Assembly (NCBI RefSeq): GCF_048323695.1
Contig: NZ_JBLWFT010000002.1
Span: 248,001-312,000, forward strand
Direction of reading: 5' to 3'
DNA from: Aquisalimonas sp007126095
GTDB taxonomy: Bacteria > Pseudomonadota > Gammaproteobacteria > Nitrococcales > Aquisalimonadaceae
Length of the DNA stretch: 64,000 nucleotides
Part shown: positions 26,271 to 34,561 of the stretch, piece after piece
Layout: every line of letters starts with the position of its first letter
Position numbering within the stretch: position 1 is the stretch's first letter
Notes under the pieces: generated by a model
The model's database searches: none
What the model was told of the DNA's origin: nothing
The model's input: the letters and a program-made list of their open reading frames with translations, nothing else
Made by a program: the position numbers and the translations under genes

Positions 26271-27597
26271 CGATACCGCCTTTGTGCAGTGGTTTCGCGG
26301 CAGCTCGCCGTACATCAATGCGCACCGCGGGCGTACCGTGGTGGTCAGTGTCGGTGGCGAGGGGTTGCGCGGTGACGGCGCGGCGGCGCTGCTGCAGGAT
26401 CTGGCGCTTCTCAACAGTCTCGGGCTGCAGGTGGTGCTGGTGTTCGGCGCCCGCCCGCAGGTGGAAGACCGGTTGCGGGCGCGGGGCGCGGCGCTTCAGT
26501 ACCACGGCGAGTTCCGCATCACCGATGCCGCGGCGCTGGAGTCGGTGAAGGAGGCCGTCGGTGCGCTTCGGGTGGATATCGAGGCGCTGCTGTCCATGGG
26601 CGTGGCCAACTCTCCCATGGCGGGCTTTCGACTCCGCGTCGCGTCCGGCAACGTGGTCACGGCAAAACCGCTGGGCGTGCGCGATGGTGTCGATTACCAG
26701 CACACGGGCGAGGTGCGCCGGGTGGACACTGACGCCGTCCGGGAGCGGCTGGCGGCTGGCAACGTGGTGCTGGTGTCGCCGCTGGGGTATTCGCCCACCG
26801 GGGAGGTGTTCAACCTGGTGGCCGAAGACGTGGCCCTGCAGGTGGCCACGGCGCTGGCGGCGGACAAGCTCATCTACCTGACCGAGGGCCAGGTGCTGCT
26901 GGACGAGGCCGGCGCCCTGATCCGCGAACTCGATCTGCATCAGGCGGTCCGGCAGCTTGATGTGTTGCGCGCCGGTGCGGCGGGCGCGTCGGGCCCCGCC
27001 GTGCGGCTCCTGCACGGCGCCGTGCGGGCATGCCGCCAGGGCGTCCAGCGCGTGCACCTGGTGGACCGTCAGCGCGACGGTGGCGTGCTGCTGGAACTGT
27101 TCACCCGTGACGGCGTCGGCACCCTGGTGGCGGGCGATCCGTTCGAGACGCTGCGCTCGGCAACTGTGGACGACGTGGGTGGCATCCTCGAGCTGATCGA
27201 GCCGCTGGAGCGCGAAGGCGTGCTGGTGCGCCGCTCCCGGGAGGACCTGGAGACCCGCATCGGCGAGTACGTGGTAGTGGAGCGCGACGGCATGATCATC
27301 GCCACCGCGGCCCTGTCGCCCCACCGTAGCGCGGGGATGGCCGAGCTGGAGTGCTTCGTGATCCACCCCGACTACCGGGGTGGCAGCCGTGGCGACGGCC
27401 TGCTGCGCCATGTGGAACGGGAGGCGCGGACCCACGGAGCGGATCACCTGTTCGTGCTCACTACCCGTACCGCGCACTGGTTTCGGGAGCGTGGCTTCGA
27501 GCCGGCGCGGCTGGAAGATCTGCCCGTGGAGCGACAGGCGCTCTATAACCTCAAGCGGCGTTCGCAAGTCTACATCAAGGCCCTGCGCGGCAAGTAG
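26260..27597 (+). CDS. argA: N-acetylglutamate synthase ArgA
   Basis: Acetylates glutamate with acetyl-CoA, the committed step of arginine synthesis. I start at the ATG at 26260 (445 aa; E. coli has 443), inside the argE 3' end. An amino-acid-kinase-like domain (about 20-285), which binds arginine as feedback inhibitor, carries VSVGGEGLRG, VFGARPQVEDRL, KPLGVRDGVDYQHTGEVR and VSPLGYSPTGEVFNL. A C-terminal GNAT domain holds FVIHPDYRGGSRGDGLL. Coupled to argE by overlap. Confidence 0.95.
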   Translation: MPRDDTAFVQWFRGSSPYINAHRGRTVVVSVGGEGLRGDGAAALLQDLALLNSLGLQVVLVFGARPQVEDRLRARGAALQYHGEFRITDAAALESVKEAVGALRVDIEALLSMGVANSPMAGFRLRVASGNVVTAKPLGVRDGVDYQHTGEVRRVDTDAVRERLAAGNVVLVSPLGYSPTGEVFNLVAEDVALQVATALAADKLIYLTEGQVLLDEAGALIRELDLHQAVRQLDVLRAGAAGASGPAVRLLHGAVRACRQGVQRVHLVDRQRDGGVLLELFTRDGVGTLVAGDPFETLRSATVDDVGGILELIEPLEREGVLVRRSREDLETRIGEYVVVERDGMIIATAALSPHRSAGMAELECFVIHPDYRGGSRGDGLLRHVEREARTHGADHLFVLTTRTAHWFRERGFEPARLEDLPVERQALYNLKRRSQVYIKALRGK

Positions 27598-27611
27598 CGG
27601 TTGCCGACGGG

Positions 27612-28046
27612 TCAGGAGCCGTCGGTGAGCTCGTCCGGCAGGGAGTCCCGGATGTCTTCCGGGGCCGGCCCCGGGGCACTGTCCGTGCCGTCAGTGTCCG
27701 GGACGTCGGTGACCCCGGGGCGGCCGCGGCCCATAGCGGCCAGCTCGCCCAGTGCCTCCAGGGCGGGCGCACTGCCATTGCCGGCGGCGCGGCGGATCCA
27801 CTCCAGGGCGCGGTCCTCGTCCCGCTGGACGCCCTGGCCTTCGAAGTACATGTAGCCGATAGTGTACTGGGCGTCCGGGTTGCCTGCTTCCGCCTCGGTG
27901 ATCAGGCGCTCGAACGCTGTCCCGTAGTCGCCGGCGACATAGGCCTGGCGTCCCTCCTCGAAGCGTTCAGATGGCGCCGTCGACTCCGTGCCGGCGCAGC
28001 CTGCGAGCAGCAGAGCGGCGAGCAGGACAGCCACTGATTGTCGCAT
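27612..28046 (-). CDS. Small Sel1-repeat lipoprotein
   Basis: A 144-aa protein with a lipoprotein signal peptide ending in the lipobox LAGC (Cys17). It then has a Sel1/TPR-like repeat: AGNPDAQYTIGYMYFEGQGVQRDEDRALEW-type (about 55-85, quoted only as family description) with A-x-x-x-L-G spacing, and a low-complexity acidic Pro/Gly/Asp tail. Sel1 repeats usually mediate protein-protein contacts. Specific partner unknown. It is convergent with argA (14-base gap) and lies 27 bases downstream of the O-methyltransferase gene on the same strand, so the two may be cotranscribed. Confidence 0.75.
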   Translation of the reverse strand: MRQSVAVLLAALLLAGCAGTESTAPSERFEEGRQAYVAGDYGTAFERLITEAEAGNPDAQYTIGYMYFEGQGVQRDEDRALEWIRRAAGNGSAPALEALGELAAMGRGRPGVTDVPDTDGTDSAPGPAPEDIRDSLPDELTDGS

Positions 28047-28073
28047 CCGTGTGAACTCCTGTCGGTCAAGGTT

Positions 28074-28739
28074 TCAGGCAAGGCGGGTTGCCAGGGTGAC
28101 GCCGTCGCCAATGGGCACGACGCTGACGTCCACCCGCGGATCCCGCGCCAGCGTCTCATTGAATCGCCGCAGCGCGGCGGTGCTCTCGCGCCGGTCGTCC
28201 GGATCCGCCACCTGGCCCGACCACAGGACGTTGTCCACGACGATCAGCCCGCGCGGCCGGACCAGCTCCAGAGCTCTTTCGTAGTAGACGTCGTAGCGTT
28301 CCTTGTCGGCGTCGATGAACGCGAAGTCGAAGCTACCCGCATGGCCGTCGTCGATCAAGCGGTCCAGCGTCTCCGTGGCGTCTCCCAGGCGCAGTTCAAT
28401 GCGGTCCGCCACTCCGGCGGCGTCCCAGAAGCGCCGGGCGTCGGCGGTGCTGACCGGGTCGTTGTCCAGGGCCAGCAGACGTCCGTCCTCGGGCAGCGCC
28501 TCCGCCACGGCCAGCGCCGAGTAGCCCGTGAACGTGCCCACCTCCAGTGCCCGGCGAACCCCCATGGCGCGGGCCAGCACGCGCATGAAGCGCGCCTGCT
28601 CGAGACCGATCCGCATCTGCGGGGCATCATACTCCGCAGTACGCTCACGTAGCATCCGCTCCACGGCCGTCTCGCCGGGCAGGATGGAGAGCAGGTAGTC
28701 GTGCAGGCGGCTGTCGAGATTGAGTGTCTGCTCGGTCAT
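28074..28739 (-). CDS. SAM-dependent O-methyltransferase (caffeoyl-CoA OMT-like family)
   Basis: 221-aa class I methyltransferase of the cation-dependent O-methyltransferase family. The SAM pocket is EVGTFTGYSALAVAEALP, followed by LALDNDPVS. The metal-binding strand is FAFIDADKERYDVYYERAL and then IVVDNVLWSG. The natural substrate is not deducible; catechol-type compounds are typical for the family. It is upstream of the Sel1 lipoprotein gene and divergent from cpdA. Confidence 0.85.
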   Translation of the reverse strand: MTEQTLNLDSRLHDYLLSILPGETAVERMLRERTAEYDAPQMRIGLEQARFMRVLARAMGVRRALEVGTFTGYSALAVAEALPEDGRLLALDNDPVSTADARRFWDAAGVADRIELRLGDATETLDRLIDDGHAGSFDFAFIDADKERYDVYYERALELVRPRGLIVVDNVLWSGQVADPDDRRESTAALRRFNETLARDPRVDVSVVPIGDGVTLATRLA

Positions 28740-28927
28740 GGTGTTGCAGCCTATTCGTTTATCAACCAGAGTTTCCCGCGATGGCGGTCAGCCGGGCAGC
28801 GTCCCCCCGCAGTGCGGAACGAGAATGTGATGGCTAAGGCAGAAACCTGGCCGCAGCCGCGAGAGACTGGCGCAATCCTGGCAATGTAACCACGTTGCGG
28901 CGTGCACATGTAGAGGCGAATTCAGGT

Positions 28928-29749
28928 ATGGACTCCTTGGACTTGCCGCGGGGGCGTGCCCTGCGGGTCCTGCAAATCACGGACACGCATCTGTACGGCG
29001 ATGACGGGCGTCTGGCGGGGGTCGATACCGAAGCCACATGCCGGGCGGTCGTTGATGCTGTGCGCTACCAGCATACCCCGGCCGATTTGCTTCTGCTCAC
29101 CGGCGACGTGGTCCACGACGGCGCAGAGCGGCCCGAGTCCGCCTACAGGGATGCCAAGCGCCAGTTCGACGCACTGGGTGTGCCCGGGCTGGTGATTCCG
29201 GGCAACCATGACGATGCCGCCCGGCTTGCCCGCACCTTCTCCAGCGGTCATGTGCAGCGGCGCCACGCGCTGTTGGCGGGGGACTGGCTCTGTGCCATGC
29301 TCGACTCCTCCCTGCCGGACGCCGTTAGCGGTCACGTCTCCGACGACCAGCTTCGGCAGCTCGATGACTGCCTGTCGGCGCACCCCGACCGTCACGCGCT
29401 GGTCTGCCTGCACCATCAGCCCGTGCCGGTGGGGTGCAACTGGATCGACCGGATCGGCCTGCGCAACGGCGAGGATCTGTTCGCGGTGCTGGACCGGCAC
29501 CCCTCCGTTCGCGGCGTGGTATGGGGGCACGTCCACCAGGAATATGATGCCTGGCGCAATGGCGTGCGGTTGCTTGCGAGCCCCAGCACCTGCGTGCAGT
29601 TCCACCCCGACAGTGACGACTTCCGCATCGACCCGCGACCGCCGGGCTATCGCTGGCTTGAACTCCAGCCCGACGGCGGACTGGCCACGGGGGTTGTTCG
29701 CCTCAGTGACGTACCGGCCGGGCTTGATCTGGGCCTGCCCGGGTATTGA
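28928..29749 (+). CDS. cpdA: 3',5'-cyclic AMP phosphodiesterase CpdA-like metallophosphatase
   Basis: Calcineurin-type metallophosphatase that would hydrolyse cAMP. 273 aa from the ATG at 28928. All metal motifs are visible: ITDTHLYGDD, LTGDVVHDG, IPGNHDD, CLHHQP and WGHVHQEYD. The N-terminus MDSLDLPRGRALRVLQITDTHL-like pattern (quoted in part) matches E. coli CpdA closely, favouring that role over other phosphoesterases. An upstream in-frame ATG at 28895 is less supported. Confidence 0.87.
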   Translation: MDSLDLPRGRALRVLQITDTHLYGDDGRLAGVDTEATCRAVVDAVRYQHTPADLLLLTGDVVHDGAERPESAYRDAKRQFDALGVPGLVIPGNHDDAARLARTFSSGHVQRRHALLAGDWLCAMLDSSLPDAVSGHVSDDQLRQLDDCLSAHPDRHALVCLHHQPVPVGCNWIDRIGLRNGEDLFAVLDRHPSVRGVVWGHVHQEYDAWRNGVRLLASPSTCVQFHPDSDDFRIDPRPPGYRWLELQPDGGLATGVVRLSDVPAGLDLGLPGY

Positions 29750-29846
29750 TGCAGCTCAGCCGCTCTCCCATTTGCCATGACTCGCCCGACCATGGACGAT
29801 AGCGGTACCGGGTCGTACCGGACCGATGCCCGGACGCGGAGGGGGC

Positions 29847-31031
29847 ATGTCAGCAATGGACGCGAACCGTACCGAGAACGGGAACGAGATCGAGCGGCTG
29901 AGGCGCGAGCTTGCGGCCGTGCGGCAGCGGCTCGAGGAAGAGGTGGCGTACCACCGGGGCCAGGTTGAAGCCACCCGCCAGCGCGTGGAATCGGAACACC
30001 TCCGCGCCCAGGCTCAGGAAGTGGCGCGGCGGCGGGAACTGGAAGAGGAACTTAGCCGCGCCAAGGCGGAATTGCGCGAGGTCAGGGAACAGAGCGAGCG
30101 CCTGCAGCGCCGGTACGATGCGCTGAATCAGCAGTCTCTGCAGCAGGAGGAAACCGCGCGCTCCAGTGCCGAAGAGCAGCTGGCGCAGATGCGCGCGGCG
30201 GCCCGCTCCGCATGGCAGAGTGCCGAGGAAGAGCTCGGCGCCATGGAGCGCGATCTCGCTGAGGCGCGCCGGGCGCTTGCCGAGGAGCAGGAGCGCACGC
30301 GGCAGCTTGAAGAGACGGTGGCAAGCCTGCAGGGGCTTGATGATGGCAGCGGGAGCGATCACGAGTCCGCACTCCTGGATGAGCTTGCGGCGCTCAAGAA
30401 GGCGTTGAGCCTCTCGGAGCGCAGCCGCGAGCACGCCAACAAGCGCACCGTGCGATTGGCGGAGAAACTGGTGGCGATCCAGGCGGAGCAGCGCCTGCGC
30501 GAAGAAGGGGAGTCTGTCGAGCCTCCCGCCGATGGAGCCGCCCGCGTTGGCGCCGGCAACCCGGTTCCCGTGGATCTCAGCGAGGCCAATGCCGTCCTCA
30601 GCGCGTCCCAGGCGTCGGAGGGCGGCGGCGATGACGTGGGCGCGGTGGTGCCGGCGGCGTCGCGCTCCCTGGAAGCCGACCTGGCCGACGAGTTCCGCGT
30701 CATCCAGGCCGATCGGTCACTGGACCGCAGCCGGCTGGAGCGTCTGGAGGAGCAGGTCAGGGATCAGGAGCGGGAGGATGCGCGCCGGGAGCGGGAGCGC
30801 CAGCAGCACCCTCGACCGCCGCAACCTTCGGCCGCTGCGGCGACGCAGGAGCCCGCCCGGCAGGTGGCCCGGGAGCCGGTCGGCAGCGAGGCGCCGTCTC
30901 CCGGGTCGTCCGCGCCCGAGGCGGCGGACGCACCAATGCGCCCCCGCCGCTGGCCGTCGGTGCTCGCTCTGGTCGTGCTGGTCGGCTTACTGGCTGCGGG
31001 GAGCGCCTGGTTTCTCGGCGTTCTCCCCTGA
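29847..31031 (+). CDS. Unrecognised coiled-coil protein with C-terminal membrane anchor
   Basis: I do not recognise this gene. Start at 29847 has a strong GGAGGGGG site; 394 aa. Residues from about 10 to 215 are a nearly unbroken charged coiled coil rich in E, R, A, Q and L. A Pro/Ala/Ser/Glu-rich low-complexity linker follows from about 300. Near the C-terminus, after the basic stretch MRPRRW, comes a single membrane segment (VLALVVLVGLLAAGSAWFLG). There is no N-terminal signal, so it is probably a tail-anchored inner-membrane protein with the coil in the cytoplasm. It lies between cpdA and the rubredoxin gene. Confidence 0.7.
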   Translation: MSAMDANRTENGNEIERLRRELAAVRQRLEEEVAYHRGQVEATRQRVESEHLRAQAQEVARRRELEEELSRAKAELREVREQSERLQRRYDALNQQSLQQEETARSSAEEQLAQMRAAARSAWQSAEEELGAMERDLAEARRALAEEQERTRQLEETVASLQGLDDGSGSDHESALLDELAALKKALSLSERSREHANKRTVRLAEKLVAIQAEQRLREEGESVEPPADGAARVGAGNPVPVDLSEANAVLSASQASEGGGDDVGAVVPAASRSLEADLADEFRVIQADRSLDRSRLERLEEQVRDQEREDARRERERQQHPRPPQPSAAAATQEPARQVAREPVGSEAPSPGSSAPEAADAPMRPRRWPSVLALVVLVGLLAAGSAWFLGVLP

Positions 31032-31056
31032 TACGGCGAGGGTTTGGTCGAGGGGG

Positions 31057-31227
31057 TCAGATTTCGATCATCTCGAAATCGGCCTTGCCGGCTCCGCACT
31101 CGGGGCAGACGAACGTATCGGGAATGTCCTCCCAGCGGGTGCCGGGGGCGATGCCTTCATCGGGAAGGCCGTCTTCTTCCTCGTAGATCCAGCCGCAGAC
31201 CACACACATGTAAGACTTGTATTCCAT
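31057..31227 (-). CDS. Rubredoxin
   Basis: A 56-aa iron protein for one-electron transfer. The sequence MEYKSYMCVVCGWIYEEE opens with the first CxxC pair, and TFVCPECGAGKADFEMIE carries the second CxxC pair, with the aromatic/acidic surface GWIYEEEDG and RWEDIPDTF between them. AGGA lies a few bases before the ATG. It is divergent from thiE and hemL, the same neighbourhood as in Pseudomonas. The partner reductase is not in the window. Confidence 0.95.
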   Translation of the reverse strand: MEYKSYMCVVCGWIYEEEDGLPDEGIAPGTRWEDIPDTFVCPECGAGKADFEMIEI

Positions 31228-31319
31228 GATTCCTGCCCTGATGCCTGTGTGAACGAGGGCGTTACTCTACCTGTTCGCCTGGCGGGCTCCAATCCCGCAA
31301 CCGGGAGGTTGTCGAAACC

Positions 31320-31949
31320 ATGGTTGATGCAGGCGCCGTACGTGGCCTTTACGCCATTACTGATGCGACCCTGCAGCCGGCGGAAGCGCTGCTGGAGCGT
31401 GCCGAAGCGGTGCTGCGTGGCGGTGCCGCCGTGCTGCAGTACCGTGACAAGAGTGCGGATGCAGTACGGCGCCGGCGCGAGGCGGCCGCCTTGCTGGCCC
31501 TGTGCCGCGATTACGGCGCGCTGTTCGTGGTCAATGACGATGTTGATCTGGCCCTGCGCGTCGGTGCGTCGGCAGTGCATCTGGGTCGGGACGACGCCGG
31601 CCTGCGGGCTGCCCGCGCCACGCTGCCATCAGGCGCGCTGATCGGCGTCTCCTGCTACAACTCGCTGGCGCGGGCGGACGCGCTGGCGGCGGCGGGCGCT
31701 GATTATCTGGCCTTTGGCCGCGCCTATCCGTCGCCCACGAAACCCGACGCGCCACCGGTCAGCCAGGAGACCCTGGCCGCGGCCGTGGCGCGCTACCGGC
31801 AGCCGGTGGTGGCCATCGGTGGCATCACGCCCGACAACGCCGCGCCGCTGGTTTCCCTGGGCGTGGATGCGGTTGCCGTCATCAGCGGCGTGTTCGCCGC
31901 CGCCTCGCCGGAGCGCGCCGCCGCACAGCTGGCCGCGCTGTACCGCTGA
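31320..31949 (+). CDS. thiE: Thiamine-phosphate synthase ThiE
   Basis: Joins HMP-pyrophosphate and the thiazole phosphate to make thiamine phosphate. 209 aa, TIM barrel. Motifs: GLYAITDA, LQYRDKSAD, VNDDVDLAL, VHLGRDDAG, FGRAYPSPTKPDAPP, VAIGGITPDN and AVISGVF. Thiamine diphosphate is the cofactor of transketolase encoded earlier in the window. No TPP riboswitch is visible upstream. hemL follows after 81 bases. Confidence 0.95.
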   Translation: MVDAGAVRGLYAITDATLQPAEALLERAEAVLRGGAAVLQYRDKSADAVRRRREAAALLALCRDYGALFVVNDDVDLALRVGASAVHLGRDDAGLRAARATLPSGALIGVSCYNSLARADALAAAGADYLAFGRAYPSPTKPDAPPVSQETLAAAVARYRQPVVAIGGITPDNAAPLVSLGVDAVAVISGVFAAASPERAAAQLAALYR

Positions 31950-32030
31950 TCACCCCGTACGGCTGGTACACTGGCGGGTATCAGGTATTGCGTCATTCAC
32001 CGACTACTCCAGCGGGAGGATCGTCAACCC

Positions 32031-33317
32031 ATGAAACACTCCGAGACGCTGTTCCAGGCCGCGAGCCAGCATATCCCCGGTGGTGTGAACTCACCCGTGC
32101 GCGCGTTCCGGGGCGTTGGCGGGACGCCGGTGTTCATGCGCCGCGCCCAGGGCCCGTACCTCTACGATGAGGACTATCAGCGCTACGTGGATTATGTCTG
32201 CTCCTGGGGGCCGATGATCCTCGGCCACGCCCACCCGGAAGTGGTCGAGGCGGTGCAGCAGGCGGCGGCACACGGGCTCAGCTTCGGCGCGCCCACCGAG
32301 GCCGAGACGCGCATGGCCCAGCAGATCAAGGTGCATTTCCCGTCCATGGAAATGCTGCGCATGGTCAGCTCCGGCACCGAGGCCACCATGAGCGCCCTGC
32401 GGCTGGCCCGCGGCTATACCGGGCGCAACAAGATCATCAAGTTCCAGGGCAACTACCATGGCCACGTGGACGCCCTGCTGGTGAAGGCGGGGTCCGGTGC
32501 GCTGACGCTGGGCAACCCCACCTCGCCGGGCGTTCCAGAGGCGGTGGTGGCCGACACCATCACCCTGAGCTACAACGATCTGGACGCGGTGAAACAGGCG
32601 TTCACGGAATACGCCGACGAGATCGCCGCTGTCATTCTGGAGCCGGTCGCCGGCAACATGAACATGGTGCCGGCGGATGCCGCGTTTCTGCAGGGATTGC
32701 GGGATCTGTGCACCCGCAACGGCAGCGTTCTGATCTTCGACGAGGTGATGTCCGGTTTCCGGGTCCACCTGGGCGGCGCCCAGGCCCGTTACGGCATTAC
32801 CCCCGACCTCACCTGCCTCGGCAAGGTCGTCGGTGGCGGCATGCCGGTAGGGGCCTTCGGCGGCCGCCGGGAGATTATGGAGCACCTCTCGCCCCTGGGA
32901 GGCGTCTACCAGGCGGGGACGCTGTCGGGGAATCCGGTGGCCATGGCCGCAGGCCTGAAGACCCTGGAGGTGCTGTCGCGCCCCGGTACCTTCGAGGCGC
33001 TGGAGGCCACTACCCGGGTGCTCGCCGACGGCTTCCGCGAACGCGCCGAGCGCGCAAGCATCCCGCTGCAGGTCAATCACATGGGCAGCATGCTCGGCCT
33101 GTTCTTCACCGAGGACGGCCCCGTGCGCACGTATCAGCAGGTGGTGGACAGTGACACCGCGCGCTACGGGCGGTTCTTCCACGGCATGCTGGAGAACGGT
33201 GTCTATCTGGCCCCGGCGGCGTTCGAGGCCAGTTTCGTGTCCACGGCGCACGATGCCGACGTGGTGGAGCTGACCCTGGACATGGCCGCCCGGGTGATGC
33301 AGCAGCTCGGCGACTGA
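32031..33317 (+). CDS. hemL: Glutamate-1-semialdehyde 2,1-aminomutase HemL
   Basis: PLP enzyme forming 5-aminolevulinate, the first dedicated haem/tetrapyrrole precursor by the C5 route. 428 aa with GGAGG ahead of the ATG. Motifs: PGGVNSPVRAFRGVGG, VDYVCSWGPMILGH, VSSGTEATMSALRLARG, FDEVMSGFRV and the PLP lysine in CLGKVVGGGMPVGAFGG. The rubredoxin-thiE-hemL neighbourhood is typical. Confidence 0.97.
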   Translation: MKHSETLFQAASQHIPGGVNSPVRAFRGVGGTPVFMRRAQGPYLYDEDYQRYVDYVCSWGPMILGHAHPEVVEAVQQAAAHGLSFGAPTEAETRMAQQIKVHFPSMEMLRMVSSGTEATMSALRLARGYTGRNKIIKFQGNYHGHVDALLVKAGSGALTLGNPTSPGVPEAVVADTITLSYNDLDAVKQAFTEYADEIAAVILEPVAGNMNMVPADAAFLQGLRDLCTRNGSVLIFDEVMSGFRVHLGGAQARYGITPDLTCLGKVVGGGMPVGAFGGRREIMEHLSPLGGVYQAGTLSGNPVAMAAGLKTLEVLSRPGTFEALEATTRVLADGFRERAERASIPLQVNHMGSMLGLFFTEDGPVRTYQQVVDSDTARYGRFFHGMLENGVYLAPAAFEASFVSTAHDADVVELTLDMAARVMQQLGD

Positions 33318-33326
33318 CCGGGGCGG

Positions 33327-33935
33327 CTATTCCGGCAGGCGCAGCTGGGGCAGCAGCTCCTGCAGCGCCTGCAGCCGCTCAAGCGGATCGTTCATCGCCA
33401 GGAGCTGCTGCTTGCGTTCCAGGGTGACGGGCATCAGCTCTGCCAGCCGGCCGCCCAGCCACTCCGCGTCTCGGTCGCTGCGGGTGCAGTGCTGGTAGCC
33501 CAGGCTGTTCATGGTCATGACCCGGTCCAGCAGCTCGACGATGTCGTCCGGCTGCGGCGGCAGGCTGATCCGGTCGGGGTTGGGCAGAGTGAGAATGTCA
33601 GCCATTCGGAGCCGGTTCGGGGCCAGCCACGTGTCGGTAATCTCGAAGCGGTCCCCTCCCAGGGCCAGAATGGCGAGCAGGCCGTCCCTGCCCTGTTCCC
33701 AGTCAACGATGCGCGCCAGCGTCCCCAAGGGGTGGGGGGTGGATGCACCGCCCACCTCCCGGCCCTCGCGGATCAGGCAGACGCCGAACGGCGAATCGGT
33801 GCGCAGGCATCGGCTGATCATGTCCAGATAACGCGGTTCGAAGATGCGCAACGGGATCGGGCCGCCGGGGAACAACACCGTGCGCAGCGGGAAAATGGGA
33901 ATGTTGTGCAACGTCTCCGGGTGGCGCTCGCTCAT
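33327..33935 (-). CDS. Lon N-terminal-domain protein without protease
   Basis: A 202-aa protein consisting only of a Lon substrate-binding (LAN/PUA-like) domain: IPIFPLRTVLFPGGPIPLRIFEPRYLDMI at about 12-40 (family signature, partially quoted) and GVCLIREGREVG. The AAA and protease domains of Lon are missing, as in a widespread family of standalone Lon-N proteins. Role unknown; substrate binding is a guess. It is the last gene of a minus-strand run mpl-ubiX-this, separated from ubiX by 5 bases. Confidence 0.85.
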   Translation of the reverse strand: MSERHPETLHNIPIFPLRTVLFPGGPIPLRIFEPRYLDMISRCLRTDSPFGVCLIREGREVGGASTPHPLGTLARIVDWEQGRDGLLAILALGGDRFEITDTWLAPNRLRMADILTLPNPDRISLPPQPDDIVELLDRVMTMNSLGYQHCTRSDRDAEWLGGRLAELMPVTLERKQQLLAMNDPLERLQALQELLPQLRLPE

Positions 33936-33940
33936 CACCG

Positions 33941-34561
33941 TTATCCGCTTGGTTCGCCCCAGCGGGGCATCAGGTCCTGCGGGATCTCCAGATGGTCCAG
34001 GATCCGTGCGACCACGAAATCCACCAGATCCTCGATGCGCTCGGGGTGATGGTAGAACCCCGGGCTCGGCGGCATGATGGTTGCGCCTGCCCGGCTCAGC
34101 CGCAGCATGTTCTCCAGGTGAATGGAGGAAAATGGCATCTCCCTCGGCACCAGAATCAGTTCCCCGCGCTCTTTTAGAATGACGTCCGCTGACCGTTCGA
34201 TCAAGTTGTTGCTGGTGCCGGCGGCCAGGGCGGCCAGCGTGCCGGTGGTGCACGGGCAGATCACCATTCGTCGTGGTGCGCCCGAGCCTGATGCGCACGC
34301 CGCCGTCCACTCGCTCTGGCCGAGCACCTGCAGTTGTCCCTCTCGGGCGCCGTAGCGCTCAGACAGATAACGCACCGCGTCGCGGTTGCGTCCGGGCAAC
34401 TGCTCATCTGTCTCCAAACCGATGACGACCCGTGCCGGGTCGGAGATGAGCAGTTGCACAGGGCGATCCGAGGCCAGCAGGCAGGCTAGCAGCCGCAGCC
34501 CGTACTGGGCGCCCGAGGCGCCGGTGAAGGCGAGAGTGACGCCATGGTCGCGCAGGGTCAT
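33941..34561 (-). CDS. ubiX: Flavin prenyltransferase UbiX
   Basis: Makes the prenylated FMN cofactor for the UbiD decarboxylase of ubiquinone synthesis. 206 aa. FMN-binding and catalytic motifs: FTGASGAQYGLRLL, CTTGTLAALAAGTSNNLIERSAD-type segment (quoted as family), LVPREMPFSSIHLENM and the C-terminal PGFYHHPERIEDLVDF. It overlaps the mpl stop by 4 bases, giving an mpl-ubiX operon as seen in related bacteria. ubiD is not in the window. Confidence 0.95.
   Translation of the reverse strand: MTLRDHGVTLAFTGASGAQYGLRLLACLLASDRPVQLLISDPARVVIGLETDEQLPGRNRDAVRYLSERYGAREGQLQVLGQSEWTAACASGSGAPRRMVICPCTTGTLAALAAGTSNNLIERSADVILKERGELILVPREMPFSSIHLENMLRLSRAGATIMPPSPGFYHHPERIEDLVDFVVARILDHLEIPQDLMPRWGEPSG

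Noticed and set aside
31228..31319. TPP riboswitch upstream of thiE.
   Set aside because: The short leader lacks the CUGAGA core and the two-arm layout of the TPP aptamer.
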